Shown piece by piece: positions 1 to 10,171 of a DNA stretch of 64,000 bases. The translations under genes were made by a program, and so were the position numbers. Origin of the DNA: Semisulcospira habei. Its lineage: Eukaryota; Mollusca; Gastropoda; Semisulcospiridae. Position 1 is the first letter of the stretch, and each line of letters starts with the position of its first letter. The stretch spans positions 223,009,409-223,073,408 of the forward strand of contig BTPG01000001.1 of assembly GCA_036245525.1 (NCBI GenBank). The letters are read 5' to 3'. The notes below the pieces were generated by a model. It was given only the letters and a program-made list of their open reading frames with translations. It had not been told where the DNA came from and did not search any database.

Positions 1-655
1 CCCATGTAAGTTTAATTCCTTGTGCAATTTGAGCCTCTTTAGCAGTAGCAACAGATTTCATGATAATTTCAAATACTATTGTCGCTTCTCTAGCCACGAC
101 TAAGCTTGCTGGCATAAACACAACAGAAGTATCTGATCTACCCTTTCTAGTTGTAAGAAGATACCGCCGTCTCTCATAATTTTCAACTTTCAGTTTTTCT
201 CTGCTATTGTTGTCTGGGGCAAAGCTTGGAACAAGACTTACAATAAGCGGCCCCGAGTTAACAACCTTCCTAAACACTAAGGCACCTTCGTCATCAGTGT
301 ATACATAAGGACTAATAAATTTCAACTTTATGTCCCAGTCAATTGTGGGTGGTGGAACAGGTACAGGTGAAACCACCCACTTATTTCCCACATGTATTAA
401 GTTGTAGGGCGAATTATTTACAGGTGGAGTAGGTACAGTAACATCACGTAGCTGACCAAGTTTAGGAATCTGTTTTTCACCGTCTTTCATGTCAACAATT
501 ACTTTCCTCTTGTACATGCCATTTGAATCAAGTTCAAAACCATATATTTCTCCAACATCCCCCTCCTTCTCAAAATCCTGTATGTCTGCCAAATCTTTCA
601 ATTCTGTTACTGGACATGCAACTGGTATGATTCTCAACTTTGGACCACCACTCAT
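1..655 (-). CDS. Polinton accessory/structural protein, C-terminus beyond the left edge
   Basis: An uninterrupted frame runs from ATG at 655-653 to the window edge, giving at least 218 codons with no stop. The product begins MSGGPKLRIIPV. It has a charged first third and a proline-rich linker around residues 80-110 (PTPPVNN, PVPVPPPT), followed by a beta-rich segment. There is no signal peptide or membrane helix. The ATG is preceded by an A/T-rich TATAAAAA stretch like other starts in this element. It is 21 bp downstream of the next minus-strand gene and so probably co-oriented with it. I do not recognise the family; a virion or capsid-associated role is only an inference from position beside the putative minor capsid gene. 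Confidence 0.7.
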   Translation of the reverse strand, partial: MSGGPKLRIIPVACPVTELKDLADIQDFEKEGDVGEIYGFELDSNGMYKRKVIVDMKDGEKQIPKLGQLRDVTVPTPPVNNSPYNLIHVGNKWVVSPVPVPPPTIDWDIKLKFISPYVYTDDEGALVFRKVVNSGPLIVSLVPSFAPDNNSREKLKVENYERRRYLLTTRKGRSDTSVVFMPASLVVAREATIVFEIIMKSVATAKEAQIAQGIKLTW

Positions 656-676
656 TTTTTATAAACAAAAATAAAA

Positions 677-1387
677 TTATTTAATTTCCAACACAACACT
701 AAAATCATGCATAAGAACTGGTTTGTCATCCTGATTAGTTACAGATATACTCAGTGACTCAAAGAAACTAGAACCTAATTTCTTAAACTGCAAATTAGGA
801 AATCTAACAACCACACTTTCACAATACGGAGCAGTTCCAGTTGGTAAACATCTCAACAAAGTTGAAGGCTTTCCATTGTGAACATTCTCAGATGTGTTTA
901 GTTCTTTCAAATAAACATTTAGCACTGTGTGTACTGACAAATTGACAGGACGTTTTCCAGTTATTTTAAGTTTTTTTGTCTTCATTGTTATAATACCAAA
1001 CTTAAATTCACCTAAATCATCTGATCTCCACCAATCTTCATCAGTATAAAATCCAAGTAAATATGCAAATCTATCTGAGATCCTTAACCAATCTTGTGTC
1101 GGAGATTCTAATGTAACAAGTAGGTTAGCTGGATTTAAAGTTGCTTTAATTTTAAAATTACTTTGAAACCATTCAGCTATAGTACAAAAGTCATAATACC
1201 CAGGTGGTAAAGCTTCAGTCTTACCATCAAAAATTACTTTATTATATATATCATCTTCAATATTAAACCATTTTACTGTGTAGAACAATTCATGGATAGC
1301 TGCAGCCTTGCTACCATCACGATTATCAATCCCATTAGTTAACCACACTGGTTTGCTTGTGTCAAGATTTGTTAAGGTAATAAACAT
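677..1387 (-). CDS. Putative Polinton minor capsid (penton-like) protein
   Basis: The product has 236 residues and starts MFITLTNLD. The sequence is rich in alternating hydrophobic/polar strands, with no membrane helix and no catalytic motif. It contains an aromatic LPPGYYDF turn near residue 62 and ends in a strand-like HDFSVVLEIK. This layout resembles the jelly-roll minor capsid proteins annotated in animal Polintons and adintoviruses. The assignment is from overall resemblance, not from a diagnostic motif, and a fibre or other virion protein is possible. The ATG sits directly after AATAAAA, the start context shared across the element. Only 23 bp separate it from the divergent gene starting at 1411, so the gap must hold both start regions. 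Confidence 0.5.
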   Translation of the reverse strand: MFITLTNLDTSKPVWLTNGIDNRDGSKAAAIHELFYTVKWFNIEDDIYNKVIFDGKTEALPPGYYDFCTIAEWFQSNFKIKATLNPANLLVTLESPTQDWLRISDRFAYLLGFYTDEDWWRSDDLGEFKFGIITMKTKKLKITGKRPVNLSVHTVLNVYLKELNTSENVHNGKPSTLLRCLPTGTAPYCESVVVRFPNLQFKKLGSSFFESLSISVTNQDDKPVLMHDFSVVLEIK

Positions 1388-1410
1388 TTTTATTATCTCA
1401 TATAAAAAGG

Positions 1411-2688
1411 ATGGAATTTAAATCACCAACCATTACCACTACAAACGCATTTCAATTTAATGTGGATGCCAAATACAATGTTGCACCTACTTATGAACAG
1501 AAAATAATTCAACTAAATCAACTCGACATAGCTGTGTCTGACGCAAGCGTACAAGACCTATTTCAAGTCAAAGTACCGAATCCGTTTGACCATTACCTAA
1601 ACCCTCCAATAACAGATGACTCAACTGCAAGAAAGTGGTCTTCAAGTCCACTACAGATGTTTCAAAAACAACTCAACTTTGCTATTCTATGTTCTACTAC
1701 TGGCTGTGGTGTTTCTTTTACAGACCATTTGAATCACTCAAACAAACTGATTAGATCTGTGTATCGTTTCCATGTTTATTACCAGCTTAGACGTATACTG
1801 TCAGAACTTCATACACCACTGCCCACTGAATCCAGTTTCAACAGGTATAACAACCCCATGGATATGAAAGCGTTTGAACGCATCTGTAATGAATTTAACA
1901 TCAGCCCCAAGTATGACTTTACACAAAAACTTGATGATCACAACGGCATGGGTACATTGTATTATGCTATGAGCCACAGACAATACCCTCAAGATTACTA
2001 CCCTGGGTACACTTCATTCTCATCAAAATCACAAGTCTGGATAGGATCAATAGAGCAGAAGCAGTCTAACGCCTGGACCACATTTGTCTTAGATAAATCT
2101 GACGGGTTTACTCAAGCGGGAGTCGAGCGCGTAAATGAGTCAATCAGAACATATGTCTGGTGTTTACTAGGAGCACAATCACTAACAAAATCAAACATTT
2201 TGAATGGAAGTGGCAAATTTGAAGCACAAAAACAGTTTCTGGCAAATCTAGAAGATTCAATCAATTCAACAGTAGATCTCCCATCAAGCATACAGCGCTA
2301 TCAAGACGTTTTAAGATATGCCAGATCAAAAGTTGACTTTGTAGTTGGCATCGGGTTATACATGTTACCATCTGACCTTCAACTCCAAATGGGGACAATA
2401 ACAAATTATAATAATGAAATCATTGTTGCAGGTGTTGGTCAGAAACTCGGTCTCAATCAATCTGTAAACTTAGGAGGAACAACCACACATGTACAGCCGT
2501 TAAAATCATTACAGACGGTAACACCTCCAGCCCCGGCTCCAGCCCCGGCCCCGGCCCCAGCCCCATCACCGGCACCCATACAACCAGTACAGTCAACACC
2601 AACCCCTGACACACATGAGTCAGAAAGAACTGCATTGGTAATAGGTCTAACAGGGTTAGGGGTTTTACTTCTTTATCTGTTTCATTAA
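1411..2688 (+). CDS. Polinton 425-aa protein with Pro/Ala repeat and C-terminal membrane anchor
   Basis: The first ~350 residues are soluble and mixed, with no recognised catalytic motif. Residues ~370-390 form an (AP)n tract made of repeated Ala-Pro units, followed by a Thr/Pro-rich linker. The last ~18 residues (ALVIGLTGLGVLLLYLF) form a single transmembrane helix ending at the C-terminal His. This arrangement suggests a tail-anchored protein whose bulk is held off the membrane by a rigid stalk. The start ATG follows ATATAAAAAGG. It is divergent from the 677-1387 gene. Its 3' end overlaps the convergent 300-aa gene by 24 bp. I do not recognise the family; virion surface or assembly functions are speculative. 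Confidence 0.75.
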   Translation: MEFKSPTITTTNAFQFNVDAKYNVAPTYEQKIIQLNQLDIAVSDASVQDLFQVKVPNPFDHYLNPPITDDSTARKWSSSPLQMFQKQLNFAILCSTTGCGVSFTDHLNHSNKLIRSVYRFHVYYQLRRILSELHTPLPTESSFNRYNNPMDMKAFERICNEFNISPKYDFTQKLDDHNGMGTLYYAMSHRQYPQDYYPGYTSFSSKSQVWIGSIEQKQSNAWTTFVLDKSDGFTQAGVERVNESIRTYVWCLLGAQSLTKSNILNGSGKFEAQKQFLANLEDSINSTVDLPSSIQRYQDVLRYARSKVDFVVGIGLYMLPSDLQLQMGTITNYNNEIIVAGVGQKLGLNQSVNLGGTTTHVQPLKSLQTVTPPAPAPAPAPAPAPSPAPIQPVQSTPTPDTHESERTALVIGLTGLGVLLLYLFH

Positions 2689-3587
2689 ATAACCCACCAT
2701 CAACCCTCCTACTGTAACCAAAAAGACCCACACATGCTCTGCCATAAACCCTACTACCTTTGCTGTAGTAGTAATCAGCCAACTGACAACAGTGCCTATA
2801 ATGCCAGGCAAAGCGTCCACTGCTTTCAGAGCCAATTTTTTTAGCAAGTCTGATATGTGAGACAGTTGTTTTTTTACCCATGACTGTAAATCTTTTGGGT
2901 CAGTTGGTGGTGGGGGGCCAGGAGTTGGTGGTGCACCACCACCACTGCCAGAGACAGCCAACACAACAGTACTTATAATAAACCCAAGAGCTGTAATTAA
3001 ACTAGCAATTGTGATACCCTGTTCTCTGAAAAGTGTTTTAAGTCTCTCAGCCAGAGTAGTGTCTTCGTGAAGTATTTTCTGAATAGTTTCTCTAATTCTG
3101 TTGACCTGTGATTTCAGTTTTTGTCTTCCAATACTAATCACTTCTAACCGTCCTGATCTTTCTATCTGCAAATCATTTAATCTGTGCTGTATTCTTTCTT
3201 TCATTTCTGTGTCAAGATTTCCATTGTCTGCGGTAGCCAGTTTCTCTTTTTCACGTTCTATGTGTTTATCAAGCTCACCTAGTTTGGCAAGATTGTTTAC
3301 CATCTCACCTCTTATCGTCTGCAATGATTTATCCAAGCCCATAATCTCCCTCATTGACAAAGGTGGGTCGTCTATTGTTTTCATAGCATCATTTAATTGT
3401 CCTTCTGTAAATGAGGTTTCTTGTATCACTGTGTTTGCTATTTCTGGTAGGCTTGTTACTGGTGCCATTTCAATCTGTTGCCCTGTTGGCAACTTTGTTT
3501 GCGTGTCGTGAAGAACACTAGCCAGTCTTGGCGTGACAGGAGACCCACCAATACCCAGTTGACGCAAGGCACCAACACCACCTTCAT
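2665..3587 (-). CDS. Polinton coiled-coil membrane protein with a probable frameshift near its start
   Basis: The main open frame begins at or upstream of 3567 and ends with the stop at 2665-2667, giving about 300 residues. A long charged coiled-coil region (roughly residues 55-175) is followed by a hydrophobic segment (~185-207), a Gly/Pro-rich linker (GGAPPTPGPPPPT), an amphipathic stretch, and two further hydrophobic segments (~256-272 and ~277-296). The last ends in KQIKK. No ATG occurs in this frame near its N-terminus. The ATG at 3587-3585 has the element's usual AATAAAAAATG context but lies in another frame, so a one-base change just after it is likely. The next in-frame ATG is at 3468-3466. 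The role is unknown; membrane-active virion or fusion-like proteins are possibilities but unproven. Confidence 0.65.
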
Positions 3588-3599
3588 TTTTTATTGTAC

Positions 3600-3899
3600 T
3601 TAAGCCCTAAACCTACTAGGGTCTTTTTTATTAGTCAATAGTACTTTTCCTTTGTCAACAGTATTTAAATATAAATGACCCTTGCCATCAAGTTCAAACT
3701 GATTAGGGTCTACGTTGTCTGGGCGGCCACCAACATGATCATAAAATGAGTTCACTTTGGTTTCTAAAAGTTCATGACGTAAACTGTAAATATTTCTTGT
3801 ACCAGTCATATCTGTCATATCTGTCATATCTGTTGTATTACCAAAATCATTCATGTCATCCATTTCAAATTCTTCATGATTAAATCCTCCTGCTGCCAT
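3600..3899 (-). CDS. Polinton small acidic protein (99 aa), unknown function
   Basis: The product starts MAAGGFNHEEFEMDD. A short Thr-Asp-Met repeat occurs at residues ~22-32 (DMTDMTDMTG), from a DNA triplication of a 9-bp unit. The C-terminal half is basic and hydrophilic. There is no membrane helix or known motif. The ATG follows ATTAATAAAACA. It lies 40 bp from the divergent capsid gene (ATG at 3940) and directly upstream of the coiled-coil gene on the same strand, ending 12 bp before that gene's probable ATG. In related elements small acidic proteins often accompany capsid genes, but I do not recognise this one. Confidence 0.65.
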   Translation of the reverse strand: MAAGGFNHEEFEMDDMNDFGNTTDMTDMTDMTGTRNIYSLRHELLETKVNSFYDHVGGRPDNVDPNQFELDGKGHLYLNTVDKGKVLLTNKKDPSRFRA

Positions 3900-3939
3900 T
3901 GTTTTATTAATTTATTATTTTTTATTGTGCATAATAAAA

Positions 3940-5226
3940 ATGACACAGTCTTACGGATCAAAGTTAGACCCATACAGAAAACTACGTGAGCCCCTGGGTG
4001 TTAAGGGCATAAGACAATCAATCGTCATCACGAACAATCCAAGTACCATAGACCAGAACCAAACACTTACAGTCAAGTTTCCAAACCTAGGTCCCAGTGA
4101 CGTTATTGTTCCTGGCACTGCACGCCTAGCATTTAATATTGAACTATCATCAGACGCAGACGTAAACAGAACTCTAGTTGACAATCTTGGCAGAGCAATT
4201 GTTAGAACTATTAAAGTAAAACTTGAAGGACAGGAAGTGTTTAGTCTTGACGACTCAGATGTGTTCTACTGTTACAAGGATCTTTGGCTCACAAGAGAAG
4301 AACGAGAAGACCGTGTTTACCAAGGCATACAGTCTGATAACGTTGGTAAACTTCGAATCAATGCCGGAGACAAAACAACTACTGGGGTACCAAAGGAAGT
4401 TATTATAGCTGAAACATATGGAACCAGATTTTACATTCCACTTGAGTTTGAAATCCTCACAGCTCATTTGCCTTATTATCAAGGAGCACTGAATGACCGT
4501 CTGAGTTTTGAACTAACTTTCAATGACTACTCCAAAGTTATTAAATCATCTGCCACAGATGCAACATATAAGATCTCTAACATTTCCTTGGAATATGAAA
4601 TTGTTACACATACTGAACTAGCCAGACTCATTCAAAATCAGTATCAATCAAGACTTCCAATTTATTATGACCGTGTGATTAGGCATAGTTTAATACCCAA
4701 AGACAAAAGTGACCCAATGTGGAACATAAACTTGAACACGCCTGCCAGGTCACTGAAAGGTATTCTTATGTTGTTTGTTGAACCGGTGAGTCCATACAAA
4801 AGAGATTCAGAAAAATTCTACAATCCTAAGATTACACATTTGTCCTGTACAATTGAAGGCCGCCCTAATCAAGTGTACGCTTCAGGAATGTTACCTTATC
4901 AACACTATGACGAAATCACAAAGTATTTTGCGGGTGGAAAGATTAGAGATAAACCAGCAAACATTGCGTGCAAAGATCTACATCTGTATGATGTTAGGAT
5001 CGGACAATACCTTACAAACAAGTATGCACTGTGGCTAGACCTTCGTAGTACAGATGATGATTACCTTCATGGGTCAGGACGAACTGTCGAGAACGGTAGT
5101 GATGGAATAACAATTCAGATACAAAAGAAGGTTGAAACTGCTGCAGCCATAAACATATATTTGTATCTAATTTATGACGCACAACTCAATATTGCAGAAA
5201 GCAGACTGAGTGGACACATATATTAA
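3940..5226 (+). CDS. Polinton major capsid protein (double jelly-roll type)
   Basis: The product has 428 residues starting MTQSYGSKLDPY. I chose the ATG at 3940 over the in-frame one at 3925 because it carries the AATAAAAATGAC context seen at 5894 and 6284. The protein is beta-rich throughout, with no membrane helix. Recognisable stretches include PGTARLAFNIEL, RAIVRTIKVKLEG, YIPLEFEIL and ISLEYEIVTH. It ends in a strand-rich domain with YLYLIYD. Length, position next to the packaging ATPase and overall pattern match the hexon-like major capsid proteins of Polintons/adintoviruses, which form the icosahedral shell. The frame is fully open, so this copy may still encode a complete capsid protein even though neighbouring genes are broken. 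Confidence 0.85.
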   Translation: MTQSYGSKLDPYRKLREPLGVKGIRQSIVITNNPSTIDQNQTLTVKFPNLGPSDVIVPGTARLAFNIELSSDADVNRTLVDNLGRAIVRTIKVKLEGQEVFSLDDSDVFYCYKDLWLTREEREDRVYQGIQSDNVGKLRINAGDKTTTGVPKEVIIAETYGTRFYIPLEFEILTAHLPYYQGALNDRLSFELTFNDYSKVIKSSATDATYKISNISLEYEIVTHTELARLIQNQYQSRLPIYYDRVIRHSLIPKDKSDPMWNINLNTPARSLKGILMLFVEPVSPYKRDSEKFYNPKITHLSCTIEGRPNQVYASGMLPYQHYDEITKYFAGGKIRDKPANIACKDLHLYDVRIGQYLTNKYALWLDLRSTDDDYLHGSGRTVENGSDGITIQIQKKVETAAAINIYLYLIYDAQLNIAESRLSGHIY

Positions 5227-5245
5227 AATTATATTGTGTATTAAA

Positions 5246-5857
5246 ATGAACCTGAGCTTAATGACACTCGACCCACACTGTGGATTATTTTGTGGCGCCA
5301 CAGGGTGAGGGAAAACTGAATTTGTTCTTAACCTATTACAAACAAGATACATCCACCACTTTGAAAACATTGTAATATTTTGTCCTACAATCAAACACAA
5401 CAAAGCTTATCACAACCGTTTATTCATTTGGACTGACAGCAACATATACTTAGTTGACCCTGAGAAAAAACTGAATGACTACCTACAATATTTTTACAAG
5501 CAATTTGAAGGACAGTCAACATTGTTTATTGTTGATGACTGTTCTGCAGAGAAAGACATTGTCAAGAAGAGAAACACTCTAGCAGAACTTGCCTTCAGTG
5601 GCAGACACGCAAATGTCAGTGTATGGATTCTCACTCAAAAATATAATGCTGTACTAAAAGATTTTCGAGAACAGTTAAAGTTTATCTGTTTGTTTTACTG
5701 CAAGGACCGTGACAGCTTTGAAGACTGTCTCAGAGAGAATGATGTCATCCCAAATAAGCATGAACGGGATGATGTAAAAAATAAACTGAAATCAACTAAG
5801 CATCTGAAGCTCATTTTAAAGACAGATCAGCCCACAGGGTATGGGTTAGTAAATTGA
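5246..5857 (+). pseudogene. A32-like genome-packaging ATPase, broken by TGA in Walker A
   Basis: Reading from ATG at 5246, the frame shows the beginning of a P-loop, then an in-frame TGA at 5306-5308 inside the Walker A motif. The same frame then continues without further stops to 5857. Downstream are a Walker B element (LFIVDDCSAEK, from about 5520), the sensor-like segment SGRHANVSVWILTQKY, and a C-terminal region typical of FtsK/HerA-type A32 packaging ATPases of Polintons, which pump DNA into capsids. At about 203 codons the length is normal. The one nonsense codon removes the nucleotide-binding loop, so this copy should be inactive. It begins 19 bp after the capsid gene. Confidence 0.85.
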
Positions 5858-5893
5858 TGTAAATTAATTTATTCTTTTGTTTGTCCAATAAAA

Positions 5894-6241
5894 ATGACAG
5901 ACGGTCAAATCATACAGGTGCTTGATCTCACACACCTTTTCAAAGATGTTATGCACTTTACTGATTTAATATCACCCAAACAGACTTACATAAGCCTTTC
6001 AGCACCATCAGAAATATATGTTACATATAGTGTGACTTTGGATTATGTCGATGAGCATCCAGATGTGGAGCACATGACAGTTGATTTAAAGACACCTACT
6101 TTTAAAGTTGTTGATACCAACTATGGTTGGTTAGGAGAAGTTTGTTATAGCATATTTAAACAACTGCGCAAACTAAATGTTTATATTGACAGTGTTACAG
6201 TTAATAAAGTGGTATTACACAAGGTGAGTCAGCAGAGTTAA
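5894..6241 (+). CDS. Polinton small protein (115 aa), unknown function
   Basis: It starts MTDGQIIQVLDL after CCAATAAAAATGAC. The predicted fold is compact alpha/beta, with no membrane helix, cysteine cluster or recognised catalytic motif. It lies between the packaging ATPase and PolB on the same strand, with gaps of 36 and 42 bp. The frame is intact. I do not recognise the family; position suggests a virion or replication accessory protein, but nothing in the sequence settles this. Confidence 0.65.
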   Translation: MTDGQIIQVLDLTHLFKDVMHFTDLISPKQTYISLSAPSEIYVTYSVTLDYVDEHPDVEHMTVDLKTPTFKVVDTNYGWLGEVCYSIFKQLRKLNVYIDSVTVNKVVLHKVSQQS

Positions 6242-6283
6242 CGTTAATATTTTTTATTTTATTATTTTGTCGGTCAAATAAAA

Positions 6284-9200
6284 ATGACGGACAATGTTCA
6301 AAACCCTGGCTCATCAAACCCTGGCTCATCTAGTTTAAGAAACGTGTTTCACACAACAAACTTACCCATATCCAATACTAATAATGTTTACGAATCAATA
6401 GAAAACTCTTTTTCTGTCATACAACAAAATCTTCTTACAGGCAGTGTGAAGATTCAGGTTGTTGCGAAAATAGAATTCACTAGAGTGGACGGTGAGGTGA
6501 TTGTATCGTATATATCAACAAGACAACACACTGTTAACACAAGAAGAGAACTGGAGAACGTGTTTAGAGACAGACTATTACCAGACTTTCTACAGGCAAT
6601 TGACAGTGCAAGAATGAAGGGGTCTGGTTGGCACGAAGGACATGTACATGAACTGCAACTAAAGCAGTCTAGGTATCATCCTATATTAGGTAAAGCATGG
6701 TTGCCACTGCCAACAGAAGTAGCAAACAAAAAGGCAATAGTTAACATACAGAACAATGACAATTTCTGTTTCATGTGGTGTGTGCTTGCTAAACTACACT
6801 TTATAAAGACAAAACCTGAACGTGTATCTAACTACACTAAATTTGTAAACGAACTTGATTTTAGTGGCATTGAGTTCCCTGTTAAAATAGAAGACATAGA
6901 CTTGTTTGAAAAATTAAATCCTGGCATATCTGTAAATGTGTTTGTGTGGGATAATGTGTCTGTTGACAAGTTACAACCCATTAGAGTATCAACACTGGCT
7001 CCAACATATGGGCAGTCAGAAGATAAACATGTCAACATGTTATTAATCGGCGATGACAATAACTTTCACTACACAATTATTAGGAATATGTCACGTCTAA
7101 TTCATAATCATACAACAAAACACAAGGGCAAACAGGAATTTTGTAATAGATGTTTACAGAGGTTTTCCTCTATTGCTGTGGCACACAAACATGTTTTACA
7201 CTGCAGGTCAGCTGATGACATACAAACTGTACTTAAGTATCCAGATCCTGGTAGTCAAGTGTATTTTAAAAACTATGGGAATCAACAAAAGTTGCCGTTT
7301 GTAGTGTATGCAGATTTTGAATCATTAGTAGTTCCGTATGACGGTCCTGTTCCAGAATCATTACCAAAGACTATAAAATTGAGTGACCAAGTGGTGTGTT
7401 CTTTTGGATACATTATTGTTAGGTCAGACGGTTTGCATTCAGAGCCTGTTATCTACAGAGGTGAAAATGCAGCATGCCTGTTTTTAACAGAAATGAGACA
7501 TCTGTATAGTCAGGTAGTACAATATCTCACAACATGCCAGATGCCTTTGGTGATGACAGAAGAAGACAAACTGAAATTTGATACAGCTGAGACGTGTTGG
7601 ATTTGCGAACAACCTCTGGGGGGTGATAAAGTTCGTGACCACGATCACATAACTGGACGTTACAGAGGCGCTGCACATAACAATTGTAACTTATTATTAA
7701 AAACAGATCCCAAGACATATAAGTTACCAATCTTTTTCCACAATCTCAAAGGTTATGATTCACACATCATCATGCAGGCTGTAGATGAGTCGTACAAAAA
7801 CATAAGTTGTATTGCCCAGACAACTGAGAAATACTTGACTTTTAGGTTAGATAAATTAGCATTTTATGACTCCATGCAACATTTGTCTTTAGGATTGGCT
7901 AGTCTGGCAGAAGGACTGACTGAGTATCCAATAACAAGTAAATATTTTGAGCCAGACTTGATTAAGAAAGGTGTGTATCCGTATGAGTACATTGATCACT
8001 GGGTTGTGTTTGAAGAAACAAGACTGCCACCAAAAGAGAAATTTTATTCTACACTAACTGGAAAAGGCATTTCTGACTCTGAATATCAACACGCACTTGA
8101 TGCGTGGGGGAAGTTGGGATGTCAGACAATTGGTGATTACCATGACCAGTACTTGAAAGCTGACGTTTGTTTGCTAGCAGACGTATTTGAAAGTTACCGT
8201 GAGAAGGGTTTGTTACACTACAAACTTGACCCAGCCTGCTACATCACTAGTCCTGGCATGACGTGGGATGCATTTTTGAAATCCAGTAAGATATCTATAG
8301 ACCTGTTGTCTGATCGTACGATGGGTGAAATGGTGGAACGCGGATTGAGAGGAGGCATTAGTATAGCTTCAAACAACTATGCCAGAGCCAACAATAAATA
8401 TCTGGACACCTATGACCCCTCAAGCCCGGGGTCAAGGTCATTCATTACGTACTTGGACGCTAATAATTTGTATGGCTGGGCAATGTGTGAGTTATTGCCC
8501 TTGAAAAACTTTTGTCTGTATGATTTGTCACAGTATGATGTAACAGAGTCAGGGTTAGCAAACTATATTATGAATCTTGACCGAAACGACGCGAAGGGTT
8601 GGATCTTTGAAGTCGACCTGGAGTACCCTCATCATCTACATGATTACCACAATGATTATCCCTTAGCTGTTGAAAAAATGAGTATGACAGGTAAAAAAGA
8701 AGACACCAAACTTGTACCAAATTTGGATGACAAATTCAATTACGTTTGTCACTACCGCTTGTTGCAGTTTTACATCAGACATGGGTTAGTACTAAAGAAA
8801 GTTCACAGAGGAATTCAATTTGATCAGAGTGCTTTCATGAAAGATTATATAATGAAGAACACAACCCTTCGTGCCAGAGACGGCAACACTGCATTTGACA
8901 AAGACTTCTTTAAGCTTATGAACAATGCCTGTTTTGGCAAGACAATGGAAAATCCTCATCACCGCAAAGATGTGAGACTGGTCACAACTGAATCGGGTGC
9001 AATTAAACTTACAGGTAAGCCACAGTACACAGGGTACAAAGAGTTTCATTCATCATTGTATGCTGTGTCACTCAAAAAAAAGATTGTTAAACTGGACAAG
9101 CCAGTATTCATTGGTATGGCAATTCTGGAGTTGTCAAAATTATTAATGCTTGAATTTTATTATGATTACTTCAAACCAAAGTATCCTGAGTGCCGTCTGT

Positions 9201-10171
9201 TATACACTGACACTGATTGATTGATTGATTGTACATTGCTTAACGTCCCGACAGCAACAAGGCTTTCTCAGGACGTGCCTGCACTGCTTGTGAAAAAAAA
9301 ACCTAAACAGAACATTGAATGTATGTCGCCAGCCGGTCAAATACATTAAATAAACCTAACACATGGGCCTAAATAAAGCTAAGACCATTTAGCAACACAC
9401 ATCCAATATCAAGAGCTACAGGCAGTGCAGACAGTAGGGAGAGTTTTAAAAAGGCAAATACAGGTGAATGGACAAAGGGTAGACAGAAACACATGCCCCA
9501 GAATAAAGAGATAAACCCACCCTGTGGGGCTGACCAGGGTGACCCTGGGAACTAAAAAATACCTAACCCCACCCAAGTCCCCCAGGGCAGACCCGGGTGG
9601 GGGATACACTGACACTGACTCTATGATCATTGATGTGTGTACTGAAGACTTTTATGAAGACATGAAAACAGAGTTACACATGTATGACACGTCTGATTAC
9701 CCTAAAGACCACCCACTGTTTAGCACACAAAACAAAAAAGTGCCTGGAAAGTTTAAGGATGAACTAAATGGTGTGCCAATAGTTGAGTACGTTGGACTGA
9801 GATCCAAAATGTATTCTATACTGCACCAGAAAGGTAGTCAGTCAAAAGCCAAAGGTATCAAGAAAACAGCAATAAAAAATAAAGACATTCGTCATGAACA
9901 TTACAAGCAAGTGTTAGATGGTGCATTGATGCCTGATTATCCAAACAAGTCACTGAGATCAAACAAACACAATCTTGAAATAATTCAAACACATAAGAAA
10001 TCACTGGCAGTTGGGGACACAAAAAGAGTGTTTCACAGTAAGGAAAAGGCTTATGCACCAGGTCATTACAGACTCAAGTTATCTGAAGACATTTGTGATG
10101 AACTGGTTGATGAATTAATTGACGACTTAGTTACTGAAATGAGTAACGGTGTCTGGGGGAATAATCTGTAG
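6284..10171 (+). pseudogene. Polinton protein-primed DNA polymerase B, split by a retroposon in motif C
   Basis: Two in-phase segments (6284-9217 and 9604-10171) together cover the length of a Polinton family B polymerase. Visible motifs in order are: Exo I (VYADFES, residue ~340); a CWIC...HDH...NNC endonuclease-VII-like zinc site (~438-470); Exo II (FHNLKGYDSH, ~485); Exo III (KADVCLLAD, ~624); Pol motif A (LDANNLYG, ~724); motif B (KLMNNACFGK, ~877); and motif C, YTDTD. A 387-bp retroposon interrupts exactly at motif C, and reading stops at TGA 9218-9220. A 15-bp direct repeat of coding DNA flanks the insertion. Apart from this the frame is open, so the insertion appears to be the main inactivating event. 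The 3' end overlaps the convergent integrase gene by 45 bp. Confidence 0.93.
9217..9603 (-). mobile_element. 387-bp non-autonomous retroposon (family S, copy 1) inserted in PolB
   Basis: It is flanked by perfect 15-bp target duplications (9202-9216 and 9604-9618, ATACACTGACACTGA). A second copy at 32344-32720 is nearly identical and shares the same boundary at CCCGGGTGGGGG, so this boundary is the element's true 5' end on the minus strand. The 3' end on the minus strand carries GACGTTAAGCAATGTAC followed by (AATC)n, resembling the GTTAAACCC(AACT)n tails of the LINE and SINE copies here. There is no open frame of note and no obvious tRNA promoter. It is best called a SINE-like or LINE-derived non-autonomous element. 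Confidence 0.8.

Noticed and set aside
2453..2881. 142-codon minus-strand frame overlapping two genes
   Set aside because: Antisense shadow of the Ala-Pro repeat and the coiled-coil gene in the wrong frame.
9524..10171. Open frame of 215 codons as a separate gene
   Set aside because: Its first ~28 codons are retroposon sequence; from 9604 on it is the C-terminal part of PolB in the same phase as 6284-9217.
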